Assembly: GCA_003290165.1 (NCBI GenBank)
Contig: QNQO01000227.1
Coordinates: 1-64,000, forward strand
DNA length: 64,000 bases
Reading direction: 5' to 3'
Source: Berberis thunbergii
Lineage: Eukaryota; Streptophyta; Magnoliopsida; Ranunculales; Berberidaceae
Positions 10,477 through 22,383 of this stretch are shown here, piece after piece; within the stretch, counting starts at the first letter, position 1; the number at the start of each line of letters is the position of its first letter. The notes beneath the pieces were generated by a model. The model was not told where the DNA came from and did not search any database. It saw only the letters and a list, made by a program, of their open reading frames with translations. Both the position numbers and the translations under genes were made by a program.

Positions 10477-13400
10477 TCATGAGAATAAAGATCTTTTACT
10501 GTTACGTTCCAATCGAGCTAACCTCTGTCAGAAAAGAAAGGAAACATTAGAAAAAATGTCAATAATAAGAGATAAATTCAATAATGGCAGTTCATGTAGA
10601 GCATATGTGCAATTATTTTCCTCATTTTTCAGCTATATCAAAAGAAAAGCAATAACAAGTTGATTAGCACATTGAAAGCAAGTACAGTAACTGTTTGCCT
10701 AATTGTTTATTCTCTATGCATTTTTGCATCAAGAGAATGTAACCATCCATCCTGTAATTGTCCCCCCAAGATGTACCTAACCAGATTTTGATAGACCCAA
10801 ATTATTTGATGGTGTGGGTGTTCAAGGAAGGGGCAGTTTATCTCAATTGAGTACTTCCCATGGCTGACTTTATTTGAAGGTGTGAATTCATGAGTATGTT
10901 ATTGGTCCAAGGCATTCCTAGATTAGGTTCCTAATTGGTATGTTATAGAATAATGTAGAGAAAAATCTAACCGTGCTTGCTGAATCTCTCCTCTCTGGTT
11001 TTTCCTTTTCCTTTCTAGGTGACATGGAATGGTACATGTTTTGCTGTTGCAGCATGTACGCTAGTTCAGTTCGATCGCAATTGTCACACACTCACACCCC
11101 TCAAATGGTAGCCCCATGTTTGTTTTGCCTGTGGGCTTTGCTATCCGACTTTCATTTGCACCCTCAATCTACAAAATAGTTACCCAGGTCCTGGTTACTT
11201 GCGCTTGACATTATTGAATAACAAAATTTTCACAAACTCTGTCCTAGTGATGCACCTTCAAGAAAGTACTTTCCTCTTGAGAAAACTGGTGGGACATTTG
11301 ACTTTCAGAGACTCTCAAACCAATCTCAGACTAAAGCAAATCAGCTAAGAGAAGGAGAAAAGAGAGAGAGAGAGAGAGGAGAAATATTTGAATAAATGTT
11401 CTTCCCCTTTGGATTAGCAAAACATACAGAAAGGGAGATTCATTGATAAAAGAATGCAGCAACCAAGAAACTTGCAAAACAGACAGGAAATGCCTGCTTA
11501 GTTTACAAAGGTCCAGTTACAAATGCAAGCGTGAAACAGAATATCCCACAACACTCCCCAGTTTACACTCCACTGGCGCAATGTTTCGTTTTGCCAAAAG
11601 AGGCGGCCAGCAAATTCAACTCCATGAACTTCCCGTCTATTGATGTCTGCCAGAAACTTATAGCAGGAATTTACTATCAACTTCCCCTGCTTCTCATCCT
11701 AAATCCAGGCACCACTTTCAGAGTATTTGGAACCACCTTAAGAAAGAGATAAATTAACCTGATTATACTTCTGATATTTTCCAATCATCAAACACTCTTC
11801 TCTACCTCGAGGTCCCAACCTCCACCATTTCTGTTGCAAATGAGACAATCTGCTATACTAAACTGCCTTCTATTCGAGATTAGTGGAGATTGATAGATAA
11901 CGTTTAACTCTTTTTGCAGCAGCTTATCACACAACTCGTATAATAGTACTGCATAAACTCGTATATGTTTTAAAAAAAGGAGTGTTTTACGTAACTACTA
12001 AATACAACAATAGCACATATGATCCCGAGAACAGGAACACTGACTACTTTTACAAATGGAGTTATTGACTCATCCAATCATTTTCTTGGTGAGCAAGTGA
12101 TCCTGACACTTTGTAGTCCCTAGGCCATCTCGTAAAATGGGTCCCCTTAGGACCCCCAACGATGCCTACTTGGCCTAATCTCAAGCCTACTTGGCCTAAT
12201 CTCAAGTGGAACAACTCGCTCTTATACCACTAATATTTCTCTACTTAACCACCCCTTAGGGTTTTTAGCTCAAACCAATTGTTTAAGAGAAAAGGCTTTG
12301 GTATTAGAATAGTATAAGTCTACACTTTACGATCTTCACTTGGATGACTTCCTAAGAGTGTGAGACACACTGTAAGCAACAATCACCACTCCATGGACTA
12401 GGCGCAGAACATCAGCTCCTCCACTTCCTCAGGAGTTGGGGTGTCACATCATGGTCGGTTTTGTTGGTGACAAGCAAACGAAAACTCCAACTATGACATT
12501 CCACGCGCATCAAATGTAGGGTAAGTGTTCGAATCTTAGTCCTTGCTTCATTCAATGAACTGTTTGCTTGCAATGCAATGCATCAAACCCAACTCTCCTC
12601 ACTTCATTTCCTTTGGTCTTCAAAATTCCAAGTTGGCCCATGTTTGATTCCTCAGTTGATTTCTGTTTCTAAGTAGGCCTTAGCTTGTGAATGCAAAACT
12701 TCTGGTATGAAATTCACATATGTTCATTATATATATATATATGAACATGTACACGTATACACATACATATATGAAAGAAGAATCTATCTTCTTCTTTTTC
12801 CTTCCCCTTCTACAACATGTGAATGGAACCTGTGAAGAAACATAAAGGAATAGTCGAAGACATTGTACCTCCTTCTTCTTGCATTCCTTGTAGACATCAA
12901 AATGCTCTTGACATTTGCTCTTGTCCGTGTTGAATTTCTCTAAACCTGCAAAATTTGCTTAAACATTAACAAAGACCCAATGCTTAGTGAACATACTATA
13001 GAACCTATATCTATAATTTAGTCTTTCCTCGATAGTGTCATTCAATTGCAAGATTTTTATACTTGAAGTCTCTTTTTTTATTATTTATTATGTTCATAAA
13101 TACATATGTGATGGTATATGCACGCTCTTTATTTCCAAGCATTGTTTCATTTCTTTTTTAAACCCCAAGCTTGCCACTTATGCATGTGATGCATTGACCA
13201 CATCTAGCTTTATGAGAATGATGATTTACTTGATTTGATAGCAGTTATCATATAAAGAAAATGACGAGAAATATAACTTCAACATGATATGTGCATGGTC
13301 AACCCAAAAGGATCACAGATGCAGCCACTATGCATATTATTTAACTTGGTTACAGGCCTAATGGTAAATACAGATATCCAAAATACACTGGAAGCTCCAA

Positions 13401-15652
13401 GATGTAACTGAAAACATTTCAATGTCGTTATGTCAGTTCTTTAATGAGTTGAAAACAACACCTCTGTCCTGAGTCAAAGTGGCACTAAAGCTTTAAACAA
13501 CATGGCAGGTTGGATGAACTTAGTGGACCATAGGAAATTTTGTTATTATTATTATTATTTTCAACTTATAAACAAGGACAGGAATGAGGAAACTCGTAGT
13601 GGGATGTTGATTCAAGCAGGCAGCACTATAGCTGATACTGACAATCATACTGCCAATCAACTATTAACTTCTGCCTTTCTCTTCTAGAAACGGAGCTTGA
13701 AAGAGCTAATTCATGCTTAGCTGTCCTAGCTTCTTAGAAACATGCTCAAGGGAACTACCAGACGACGTTTGATTAAAAGAAAGAAGAAGATTGTCCGCTG
13801 AATATCATCCACTGCTTATCTTCTGTTAGTTCAATAGCTTCAAGGGTTGAAACTTGAGAAAGCCCTATTTGTATCTATATCTACGTCTTCTATAGCTCAC
13901 GCTTCTTTCACCGGGAAAGAGAAAATCAAGCAAGGGGAAAAGACAAGATCAAGGGACTGAACTATATCTTTAGTCATCTCTCTCTCTGCGCCTCTCTTAC
14001 TCTTAGCCAGATATACGACTAAAGCTAGACTAGACATTCTCAATAGCCTTCTCTTTCTCACTCGGATGGATTTATCTCTTGTCAAAAGTTAAACAATACG
14101 CAAAAAAAATTCATCTGAGCAAACAAATGAAGTTTCACGTCGATGAACCTCCAATAGTCTCTGTTTGCTACACTGTATAATTTTGTAACAAGGGAGAGTA
14201 CATTTAAAAAAAAAAAAAAAGGAACAATAATGTTTGAACTAAGGTAAGAGAGGAGCAAGTCTTCTCTATCCACTTCAGAGACCTTAGACATGCCCAACAC
14301 TATTTCATGAAACAATATTAATATGATGAATAAGACTTCTTCACTAATACAGTCAAACATCTAAAAATGTTTGTCTAATATCCTATAAAAGCTTTTATTC
14401 ACTAATAGTGATGTATTTCTCAAAAGAGGAGGAGAAATCATAAATTCCATGATGCTCCTTAATTGTTGGAAATACAATTGCTGCAAATTAAAACAGGAAC
14501 GAAGTTACCAAAATTTCTTGGGTTGAGTCGCGGACTAGGTCGCTCCCTTTAAGACGTTTCGCGGCTCTGCCCAAGATTGTGCAAACAGTCTATTAGCCCC
14601 GTCATTCCCAGGATAAAACAACCCATAATTATTTTTATGTCTCGTTCAGTCACATCACTGCTGAAGAACGGAAATCTATTCACCCTATTTCTTTTGCTCG
14701 GAATCACACAAAACAACGACAGTAAATACGAAAATACAACTCTGTGAAACTCTCTGAAAATAAACTGTTTCCAAAACAAATAAAACTCTCTGAAATGGAC
14801 TGTTTACAAAACAAATAAAAACTCTCTGAAAAATGATTGTTTTCGATATGTTTTTTTATCGGAGAGAGAGCAAGTATTTATTGACTGATAAAAAATATGT
14901 TTGAGAGAAAACGTGCCTTAAAAGGCGGCAGAAATCACAGAGAAATGTGTGGAGAGAAGGTCGGGTCTCCTCTAACTCAGTCTTGTTCTTTGAAGCAAAT
15001 AAAGAAAGATATTTTAATTTTCTGGGTTGTTTTATCCTGGGGACGACAGGGCTAACAGACTGCTTACACATCTTGGGCAGAGCTACGGAACGTCTTAAAG
15101 AGAGTGACCTAGTCCGCGACTCAACCCAAGAAAATTTAGTTACCTTTGTTCCTGTTTTAATTTGCAGCAATTGTATTTCCAATAGTGATGTGTTTCTCAA
15201 AAGAGGAGGAGAAATCCGAAATCCCATGATGCGCCTTATTATCAATATTTTGAAAGTGTTGGGTTTCTAACATTTGCCTTTAAAAGTGTGGGAGTGAAAC
15301 ATTAGCAGACAAAACTTCCCATAGAGAAACATTACAAGGGCTTAACAAAGACAGATAGACATTCAACCCGATCAAAAGTTAAGAAATTGATATTTAATTA
15401 ACAATATGCTCCTACTAACTTGCGAAAATTTAGTAACTGGGTAAGCAAATTTGTGGCCAACTAAGAGGGGTTGAAACGAAATGGTTCGATTTCAGCTATC
15501 CATGAACTGATATAGTTGTTAATAGTAAATGAAAGAAAATAAAAGAAAAGAGAGTACTTACATTTAAGAGAAGCTGTGTATTCAGGATAGCAGGGGGAAT
15601 CACAGATTCTTGCAGCACTGGGATACGCAGGTGAAGCAGCTCCAGACGCCAT
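10477..15652 (-). CDS. COX23: COX23/CHCHD7-type twin-CX9C mitochondrial protein
   Basis: Three coding exons on the minus strand: 15562-15652, 12869-12945 and 10477-10524 (91, 77 and 48 nt). Introns begin GTAAGT and GTACAA and end in CAG, and the phases fit. They give a 71-residue protein. Cysteines 21 and 31 and cysteines 42 and 52 form two CX9C motifs, the helical-hairpin fold of small intermembrane-space proteins oxidised by Mia40. The flanks (KCLEKF, FDVYKECKKK) resemble COX23, a cytochrome c oxidase assembly factor; a COX19-like label is the main alternative. The start is the ATG at 15650-15652; no targeting presequence is seen, as is normal for this class. Intron 1 (2.6 kb) carries two inverted LTR pieces, and intron 2 (2.3 kb) has repeat-like DNA around 12060-12420. 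No lesion was found. Confidence 0.93.
12060..12420. repeat. probable LTR-type remnant in COX23 intron 2
   Basis: Sequence of retrotransposon-LTR character, including a 21-bp tandem doublet (CTACTTGGCCTAATCTCAAG, about 12165-12207) and a text resembling transcribed LTR edges (CTTATACCACTAATATTTCTC). No paired LTR or target duplication was found, so the class is not assigned. Confidence 0.3.
14404..15241. repeat. two Copia-type LTR pieces in inverted orientation, flanked by 59-bp direct repeats
   Basis: From 14464 the plus strand reads TGTTGGAAATACAATTGCTG and continues into LTR sequence shared with the Copia element at 1067 (GTTGAGTCGCGGACTAGGTC, then TTTCGCGGCTCTGCCCAA). From about 15020 to 15180 the same sequence runs in reverse complement and ends in ...GCAATTGTATTTCC. 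The pair can fold into a long hairpin. The whole is bounded by direct repeats at 14404-14462 and 15181-15241, starting AATAGTGATGT. It lies in intron 1 of the COX23-like gene. Confidence 0.85.
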
Positions 15653-15903
15653 GATAGACACACACTGATATGATACCTACCCTTTCTTACTTCCTGTCTT
15701 TCAAATCTGATCTCTCTCCGCTAATCTCTACTGAACTCTCTCTCGCAATTCTCTCAAATCTCGGTCTTCTCTTCTGATGTTGGGCTGTTTGCAACCGTCG
15801 CACAATTGACTAATACATCGCAGAGGACGTCATCCACCTGTCCGTGCCCCGCAGGAAGCATATGTACATCCACCAAGATTGGGAGCTCGTAATAGCACTT
15901 TTC
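15653..15903 (-). promoter_or_regulatory. probable promoter and leader of the COX23-like gene
   Basis: The 250 bp upstream of the COX23 ATG are pyrimidine-rich on the minus-strand template side (CTCTCTCTCG-type text at 15730-15760), typical of plant leaders and initiators. No convincing TATA box was found. A MITE begins at 15904, so the compact promoter abuts a transposon. Confidence 0.35.
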
Positions 15904-16213
15904 GGGTGTGTTTGGTTGCATAAAATCTTATTTTAGGGGAATTATCACCTACATTTAAGCTAATTTGATATTCACTCGCCAATCTATCAATATATTTTAT
16001 AATCAATGGTGAGAATGAAAGTCCCATGGATATGAGAATCACATACCAAAGGGTATCAAGGAGTGTGATTCGCATGTTCGTTACATGAAATTTTCATTCT
16101 CACCATTGATCACAAAATCTAATGGTGGATGATAAATGTTACCTCAATTTAACCCTAAATATATGGGTCCTTGAATTCCCACGAAATAAGATTTCATCCA
16201 ATCAAACAAACCC
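15904..16213. mobile_element. Tourist-like MITE (310 bp) upstream of COX23
   Basis: Inverted ends GGGTGTGTTTGGTTGCATAA and (inverted) GGGTTTGTTTGATTGGATGA match the MITEs at 23010 and 24077, though with more mismatches, and the interior keeps the same blocks (AATGGTGAGAATG, inverted later as CATTCTCACCATTGATC). Three-base flanks (TTC and TTA) are not identical, consistent with an older copy. Confidence 0.65.
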
Positions 16214-16299
16214 TTAGATTTTCAATGTAGACGAATGACGGGAAAATCTAAATCATTTGTCCTCTGAACAGTACCGTACACGTGTCATGATAATTTCGT

Positions 16300-16880
16300 C
16301 AATAGAACAAAGTAGGCCCGATTGCACACACAATCCAATGAGGCCCAAAACAACAACAAGCTCATCATTGACGGAATCCAGATAGTCGGGGTCCAAGTTG
16401 CAATGAGCTAAGCCCACACATCACGCGGTCAGACCCAATACTCATAAGACCTCTAAAGCAAGTATCTGAGATCTACCCAAAACAGACAGGTCAGCAACAC
16501 ATTGGATCCCCCTATGAAACATATATTAGAGTATAAGTTGGGCAATGAAACTTCTTTTCATGGACAACAATAAAAAATAAAAAGCTCTCTCGCAGATCTA
16601 GGAACACAAGTCGTGTAGGAAAATTATCCCACATGGACAACTCCCAATTAGGAAAGGATCTCCACAAAAAAATCATTTTCCTTAAACTACGCCACCAATG
16701 GCTTAGTCGAACGATGACTCACTCATTATAAAAAAGGGTGATAAGATCGATGAACTAGAGGTTCGCAATATAACCCAGTTTACAGTTTTAATCTTCTCTT
16801 AATCCTTATCTAACTTAAACACACACCGGAGTGCCATCGGCCACCACACGGTAGTCTTTGGCTCATGTTTGCTAGCTGTG
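16300..16880. repeat. possible Gypsy-type LTR remnant
   Basis: The stretch has the look of a plant Gypsy LTR 3' half: a TATA-like CATTATAAAAAAGGG near 16725, then a leader-like run ending in ACACACCGGAGTGCCATCGG and ...GCTGTGCAG. No partner LTR, primer site or duplication was found, so this rests on character alone. Confidence 0.35.
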
Positions 16881-17347
16881 CAGATCTAAATAAATAGCGA
16901 GGAATGAGAGCAGAAATCGACTACATCAGAGACCATGACTTAAATAGTGTAGCCTCTTAGGACCAAAGTTAGTAATAGTCCTATCGGTGTGGGATCAATT
17001 TTGAAAATGCTCAATTGTTAATTTTTTCTGGTAAGTCAAAATGTAATAATCATAATAATATCCTAAGTTCAGGTTCATTACTTGGTGGCTCCTTTTACGG
17101 GGGTCGAGTGTGAGCCAATTTGTATCTAAAGAGTTTACTGAGGTGTCAGTTTATCTCCAAAAACCTAATTATTGAAAATGTATGTTGATCAAGTTTGGTT
17201 AAAGTATGACATGAGTCAGTTGGTTGACTATGTGTCAAATTGTTTACTTTCGGGTCAAGGTCTAGTCGATGATATGGTTTGAGCTTGGACACTCTGATAG
17301 TCTCAGCCTAATCGTAGAAAAGATACGCTAGTCAAGTTTAACCATAT

Positions 17348-17935
17348 TATGATACCCTTGTGTGGGCGGATCTGAGGGGGAGGGTGCGGGAGAAGCCCAT
17401 GACGGCGAAGCCAATAGGCCCGTGAATCTTAAGAGGGGTTGGGCGAGCTACCAAGGGATATTATAGTCCTACATCACCTAGGTGAGGGAAGGGGATGTGC
17501 TATATATGTACGAGGTTGGATCTACAAAGTACTACGCGTTTTTAAGCCGCGTGGGCCTTGGCTTAAAGCGGACACTATAGTACTCTGTGGATTGGGTTGT
17601 GACAGAATGATATTAGAGCCGGACCTAGTTGAAAACATGCCAACGATGACGTTGGGCTCCCTTAGGGGAGTGGACTGTGATACACTTGTGTGGGCGGACC
17701 TGAGGGGGAGAGCACGGGAGAGGCCCGTGATGGCGAAACCCAATAGGCCCATAGATCTCAAGAGAGATTGGGCGAGCTACCAATAGGAGATTATAGTCCC
17801 ACATCGTCTAGGTGAGGGAAGTGGATGTGTTATATATGTACGGTACGAGGTTGGATCTACAAATACTACGCATTTTAAAGCCTTGGGCCCAGCCTAAAAC
17901 GGACAATATAATACTCTGTGAATCGGATCGTGACA
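17348..17935. mobile_element. TRIM element: complete miniature LTR retrotransposon (588 bp)
   Basis: Two direct LTRs (17348-17604 and 17676-17935, 257 and 260 bp) enclose a 71-bp interior. They begin TATGATAC or TGTGATAC and end TGTGACA or CGTGACA. A 5-bp target duplication CATAT flanks the whole (17343-17347 and 17936-17940). Just inside the left LTR, 17608-17619 reads TGATATTAGAGC, two mismatches from the tRNA-Met primer site TGGTATCAGAGC; just before the right LTR is a purine tract (AGGGGAGTGGA, from 17664). There is no coding capacity, so it must have moved with proteins from another element. The primer site sets its orientation as plus. Confidence 0.92.
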
Positions 17936-17950
17936 CATATACAATAACAA

Positions 17951-18168
17951 GTTGCCTTTGGATCAAACTCTTGACTAGAGTCAAGATTCAGTTAGTGACA
18001 TGGTCCAAGCTTTGACCCCTTTACAGTCTCAAGACGTGTGGTGGGTGCATTGAGGATTGTTGCCTATGGATCAAACTCTTGACTTGGAGTCAAGATTCAG
18101 TTAGTGACATGGTCCAAGCTTTGACCCCTTTACAGTCTCAAGACGTGTGGTGAGTGCATTGAGGATTG
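17951..18168. repeat. 108-bp tandem duplication
   Basis: Two nearly identical copies in direct tandem, each starting GTTGCCT(T/A)TGGATCAAAC and containing AGTCAAGATTCAGTTAGTGA. The unit starts 11 bp after the target duplication of the TRIM element. Confidence 0.88.
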
Positions 18169-18249
18169 CTTGAGCAACATTACAGGGACGAACATAGCTA
18201 TAATATCTTAATTCCAGTTTCTACAATTGTTTTCCTCAATAACCAGGTC

Positions 18250-18540
18250 ATAAACTAGATCAAACAGGGAAATTACATTGGGTGAGATCAAATCCTTGAG
18301 AGGGGATAACAATATTCAACCATTCATCATGCCATTTGTCAAAATCCTTTCCTCTACTTACTGTCCAACAAAAATTCCTACCTTGAACACATAAAAAACT
18401 ATTCCCAAGTCCTTTCCAAATAGGTGGAACTCCTTTCCTTGTGAAATTAGCTTCCAATGGATTGGAGTTAGGAAAATAAACACACTTAAGAATGAAGCAA
18501 ATAGACCTTCAGGTTTGTACATCATTCTCCAGAGCATCAC
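18250..18540 (-). mobile_element. LINE ORF2 fragment
   Basis: On the minus strand, two overlapping frames show pieces typical of the C-terminal part of plant L1-type ORF2: LWRMMYKPEGLFASFL, then PPIWKGLGNSFLCVQGRNFCW and DKWHDEWL. A frameshift separates them, so it is a dead scrap. It is shorter than the LINE at 32770. Confidence 0.55.
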
Positions 18541-21500
18541 AAAGATAAAAAAATAAAAAAAAATAATCAGTTTTTGGTAATTAATATATATAAAATGTCT
18601 CATTTGTATGATCATTAGGTGTATCAAAATTGTTTATCCAACTCCCAACTCCAATACGAATTTATTATCTAAGTTGCTCCGATGGCAATACCCATGATAT
18701 CCATCAAAATTAAGCAACTGGAGTTGATGAATTATTGAAGTATCAAAACTTCTACGCGGCCAGAGAAATAACACTTATTAGTGTTTGGAGAGGGTATTCA
18801 GTACGTGAGTGTCAACTCTATCATTCTCTCTATCAATCCAGAGAGAAAGCGGTAAAATTTACACTGACATGCTGAACACCCTCTCCAGTGACTATCCAGA
18901 CACAAGGACCAGGCTGAATATAATTTTTTTTCTTCCAAGCATTCCATGTTTCAAGCTAACATCAAACAGATTGGCAAAAGCTTTTCTGTTCACGAATTGT
19001 TGCTGCTACATTGATTTCTTCGTTTTATTTGTCACCCAGCTTAACATGGTCTGAAGAAAATAGGGATTTTTATACGTTCCACCCCACAATTAACTGTTAC
19101 TTATTACATCTCTCTTTATTCAACCAACCGAACAACACGCCAGCGTCTTCTTCGTGTGGTCTCTACTCGTCCCCCACTCCCGCGTCTCTCTTTTGCAGGT
19201 TGGAAACGCAAATTAACCAACCCCACCTCACCAAAGACTCTTCTCTAACACTTAATCACCGTTTCAAGCCAAGAATCCCGACTTACTTTTGCCAACATTG
19301 TCTGTAAGAAGAAACTAAACCCACTTGAACAAAAGGTATCTCCTTGATCTACTTGGGGGTTTCTCAAGGTCCAATATGTTTCATTTCATTTGTTAGAGCA
19401 TTTGCTGCATGGGTTTGAAGTATTGATGTTTAGATCTCTTTCTATATTGTCAATCTCGTCGAATTCGTTAATTTTGAGTTTAGATATTTTGAACTATGTA
19501 TCTGACTGTGATCTAGTAAATTATGTTGTATTGTTTTTGTGTTTGGATCTGTGGAAAGATATTGCAAGGAAATGGGGATCAGAAATGCCCAGATTGGTTT
19601 TTTTTTTGTTCTGGAAATTAATTTTGCAATTGTAGTGAGTATTAGCTCAATTTTGGGTTGAAATATTGAAAAAAATGAAGGATTAGAGCTTTGGAGGTTT
19701 CTCACAATATGCTATATTCAGGTGGTTTTAGTGCTCTTAGGCTATTAGGAGATGGTACCCTATGGCTATGGTTGAAACTTATAGTTCAGGAGAGTGTAGG
19801 AGTTTAAGCAGGACTGCAGGAGAATAATCTATGAATCAGTTACCATGTGTTTTTATTAATTAATTATATTTATTTTTTAAACGTTTTTGATTGCCAATAA
19901 CAAAGTGGGAGAGGATGCAAGTAGAGAATGGGTGCGTGCTTTGATGGAATCGAGAAATCATCTTCATTTGATGCCTTTTGCTCAAGAAGTGCTGAACCAT
20001 TTTCTTCATCTTTTTGGAGTGTCTTGAATCACTATCTCGGCCTAGTTTTGAGTTTTTTCACGCATGGAAATGATAGCGTGAAGCCTTCTCCAAGAGGAGG
20101 TCCAAGGTGCTATCCCTTGTCCAATTCGAGTTTGTTGAAATTCAAGAAATGTCGAAATATTCAAGAAAAGTAAGTGATTGTTAGAGGACTTTAGGTGGAT
20201 GTAATTGCATGTATCCAGAACTGGGTTTATTTAAAGCCTAGTTTAAGGTAGGTTTGGAAGAGCTTCTTGAAAATTCGGTGAATTGTGTGAATTTTGTGGA
20301 TCTTTGGAGGTCAGGTGTAAAGTTGTATTTGTGCCTATTCTTTGTGAATTTTGTGGATCTTTGGAAGCCGGGTGTAAATTTGTATTTGTGCCTATTCTTT
20401 GTGAATAACTTTTACCCTTTCTCTAAAACTAGCTTGGGAAGAGGAGTTATGAGTACTTGGTAATTTTGATGGGTTGGATGATAGGTGTTAAATTTGGGTA
20501 GTAGTTTCTGTGTGAAACAAGCAAATTTGACAGCTACAAATCACTGGAACATCTCAGTATTGCTAAGTTGATGTCTGTCGACAAAACTCAGATGTTGATA
20601 TCCCTTAGAAACTGATTGCCTAGATGTGCAATCGAAATTGAGGAGATACAAAACATATTTCCTTCGAAGCGGTGTAGTAACCCTTTCAGTGAATAATTTA
20701 TCTATCTCATTTGATAGGCTGAAAATCTTGTGCTCTTTTATTTTGACGATATCATTTCCAGTAATCACTATGTTATGGATTGTGCAATTCATGCTGCGAT
20801 GTACTTGTTCTGCATCTAGTAAGTGAGTGTTTTGCTTGAGCTTATGCATAACTAATTTGTCTGTCAACATTGCTAAACCTCTTAAAACCTGACCATCGAG
20901 AGTGCTTGAACCTGTTATCAATCTTGTTCATTCCTAGGATTCAAGAAAAAAAGAAAAACGAAAAAAGAAAATAGAAAGAGTTCGTTTAACTTTTATATAT
21001 TGGTTCGTGTGATGAGGTGAAGTTTTATTCAAGATCCATTTAGAGCACAAGTAGGTCTTGGGCTACAGAACTAATTGGAAATTACATGCTAGTTGAATTT
21101 TTCATTAAGTAATTTTGATTAACTATGTTCTATATTTAATTTCTAATTTAGGTTATCTGTTTTAAAATCATGTTTTTGTTGTTAAACGTTCTTGTGTAAA
21201 CAGCCTAGGATTATGCCCTAGGCATGGTTAGTCTAAAGCCTTGTAATGCCTTCTGCATTTGAGAAACATTTGACTAAGCCAGCTGACCATATTCTTATAT
21301 GAATGGTGTAGGGTTGTATAAGCGGCCTATGTATGTAGCCATGTACAACTTTCTTTGTAAAAAAATTTGTCCCCCGTTCCCATCCCATATATTATTCTTT
21401 GGTATACAGTTGTGCAATTTACAGTACTCTTATGTACATAATAAAGGATTCGTAAAAATGCATGCATATTTATTGGACATTGTTTACTCTTCTCCAGAGA

Positions 21501-21566
21501 AAGGCTGAAGAGCATCTTTCACCTGCAATGAGGTTGTTGCAGTTGATTCTCCCATAAGGTATAACG
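18541..21566 (+). promoter_or_regulatory. upstream region and probable spliced leader of the TBL gene
   Basis: No coding frame is supported. A plausible arrangement is a leader exon at about 19080-19335 (CT-rich, followed by donor GTATCT at 19336), a 2.1-kb leader intron, and a second leader exon starting after TTCTCCAG near 21497 and running into the ATG at 21567. A 57-bp tandem duplication lies at 20287-20400 (GTGAATTTTGTGGATCTTTG twice). The leader model is inference. Confidence 0.35.
20287..20400. repeat. 57-bp tandem duplication
   Basis: Two tandem copies starting GTGAATTTTGTGGATCTTTG and ending TTGTGCCTATTCTTT, differing at a few positions, inside the probable leader intron of the TBL gene. 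Confidence 0.85.
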
Positions 21567-22346
21567 ATGAAAGGATGTTTCTATGGATTGAGAGGTAAAC
21601 AGATCTCTCTCGTTCTCATTGCTTTCATGTGCACAACCATTCTTATTTGGGCATGTGACAAGACCCATCTTCTCACTGCTTTCCTCCCACCTCAGAGTCG
21701 GTTACCAAAGCCTAGCACAGGTTTGTCTTCTCATGAAGTACATCCATTTTCCTTTCTTTTTAGTTTCAGCTGTAACTCTTAAGGTGTAAACAGATCCGAG
21801 AATGATCCACTTTAGCATTTTGATACCCAGAATGGTATTTTTCTTTCCCAAGGTAAATATTTTCTTGGGGTGAGCATTTAAGTGTTTAGAACAATTGAAT
21901 GTACAAAATGGTAAAAGTGGGAATGTCTGGGTTAATTTAACATGAAACATTATTCATTGAGCTTTGATTATCCTATTTGATTGCAGATATTCTCATTGGT
22001 GCACCAGTTGTGGTGGTTAGCTCAATACCATCGAAATCAGATGTTCATATTAAAGAAGATTTATCACATGCAGTTCATGAAGGAGAAGTTGAGCACAAAG
22101 ATAAACAAATTGATGTAGTAGCACCATCTGATTCCAGTCCTCCTGAAAAGACAACAAACTATAAGAGCAATGCAACTAAGCAGAAAGGTAAGAATTTCTG
22201 ACTTCTGTTTGTTGCAAACCTTTTGCCTCTGTTTCTGTCCAGGGAAATCTGTTTAGAAAGGGACTGAAACACAGAGGAGATCTAAGTCACAAACTAGGAA
22301 ACTTAAAGCAGCGAGGAAGCCAAAAATAAAAAATAAAAATAAAAAT

Positions 22347-22383
<37 letters not shown>

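Noticed and set aside
17439..17786. 115-codon open frame
   Set aside because: It runs across both LTRs of the TRIM element and has no domain; such frames are expected by chance in GC-richer LTRs.
19011..19307. 98-codon plus frame upstream of the TBL gene considered as a separate small gene
   Set aside because: It lies in a CT-rich probable leader; no conserved motif and no reasonable start context.
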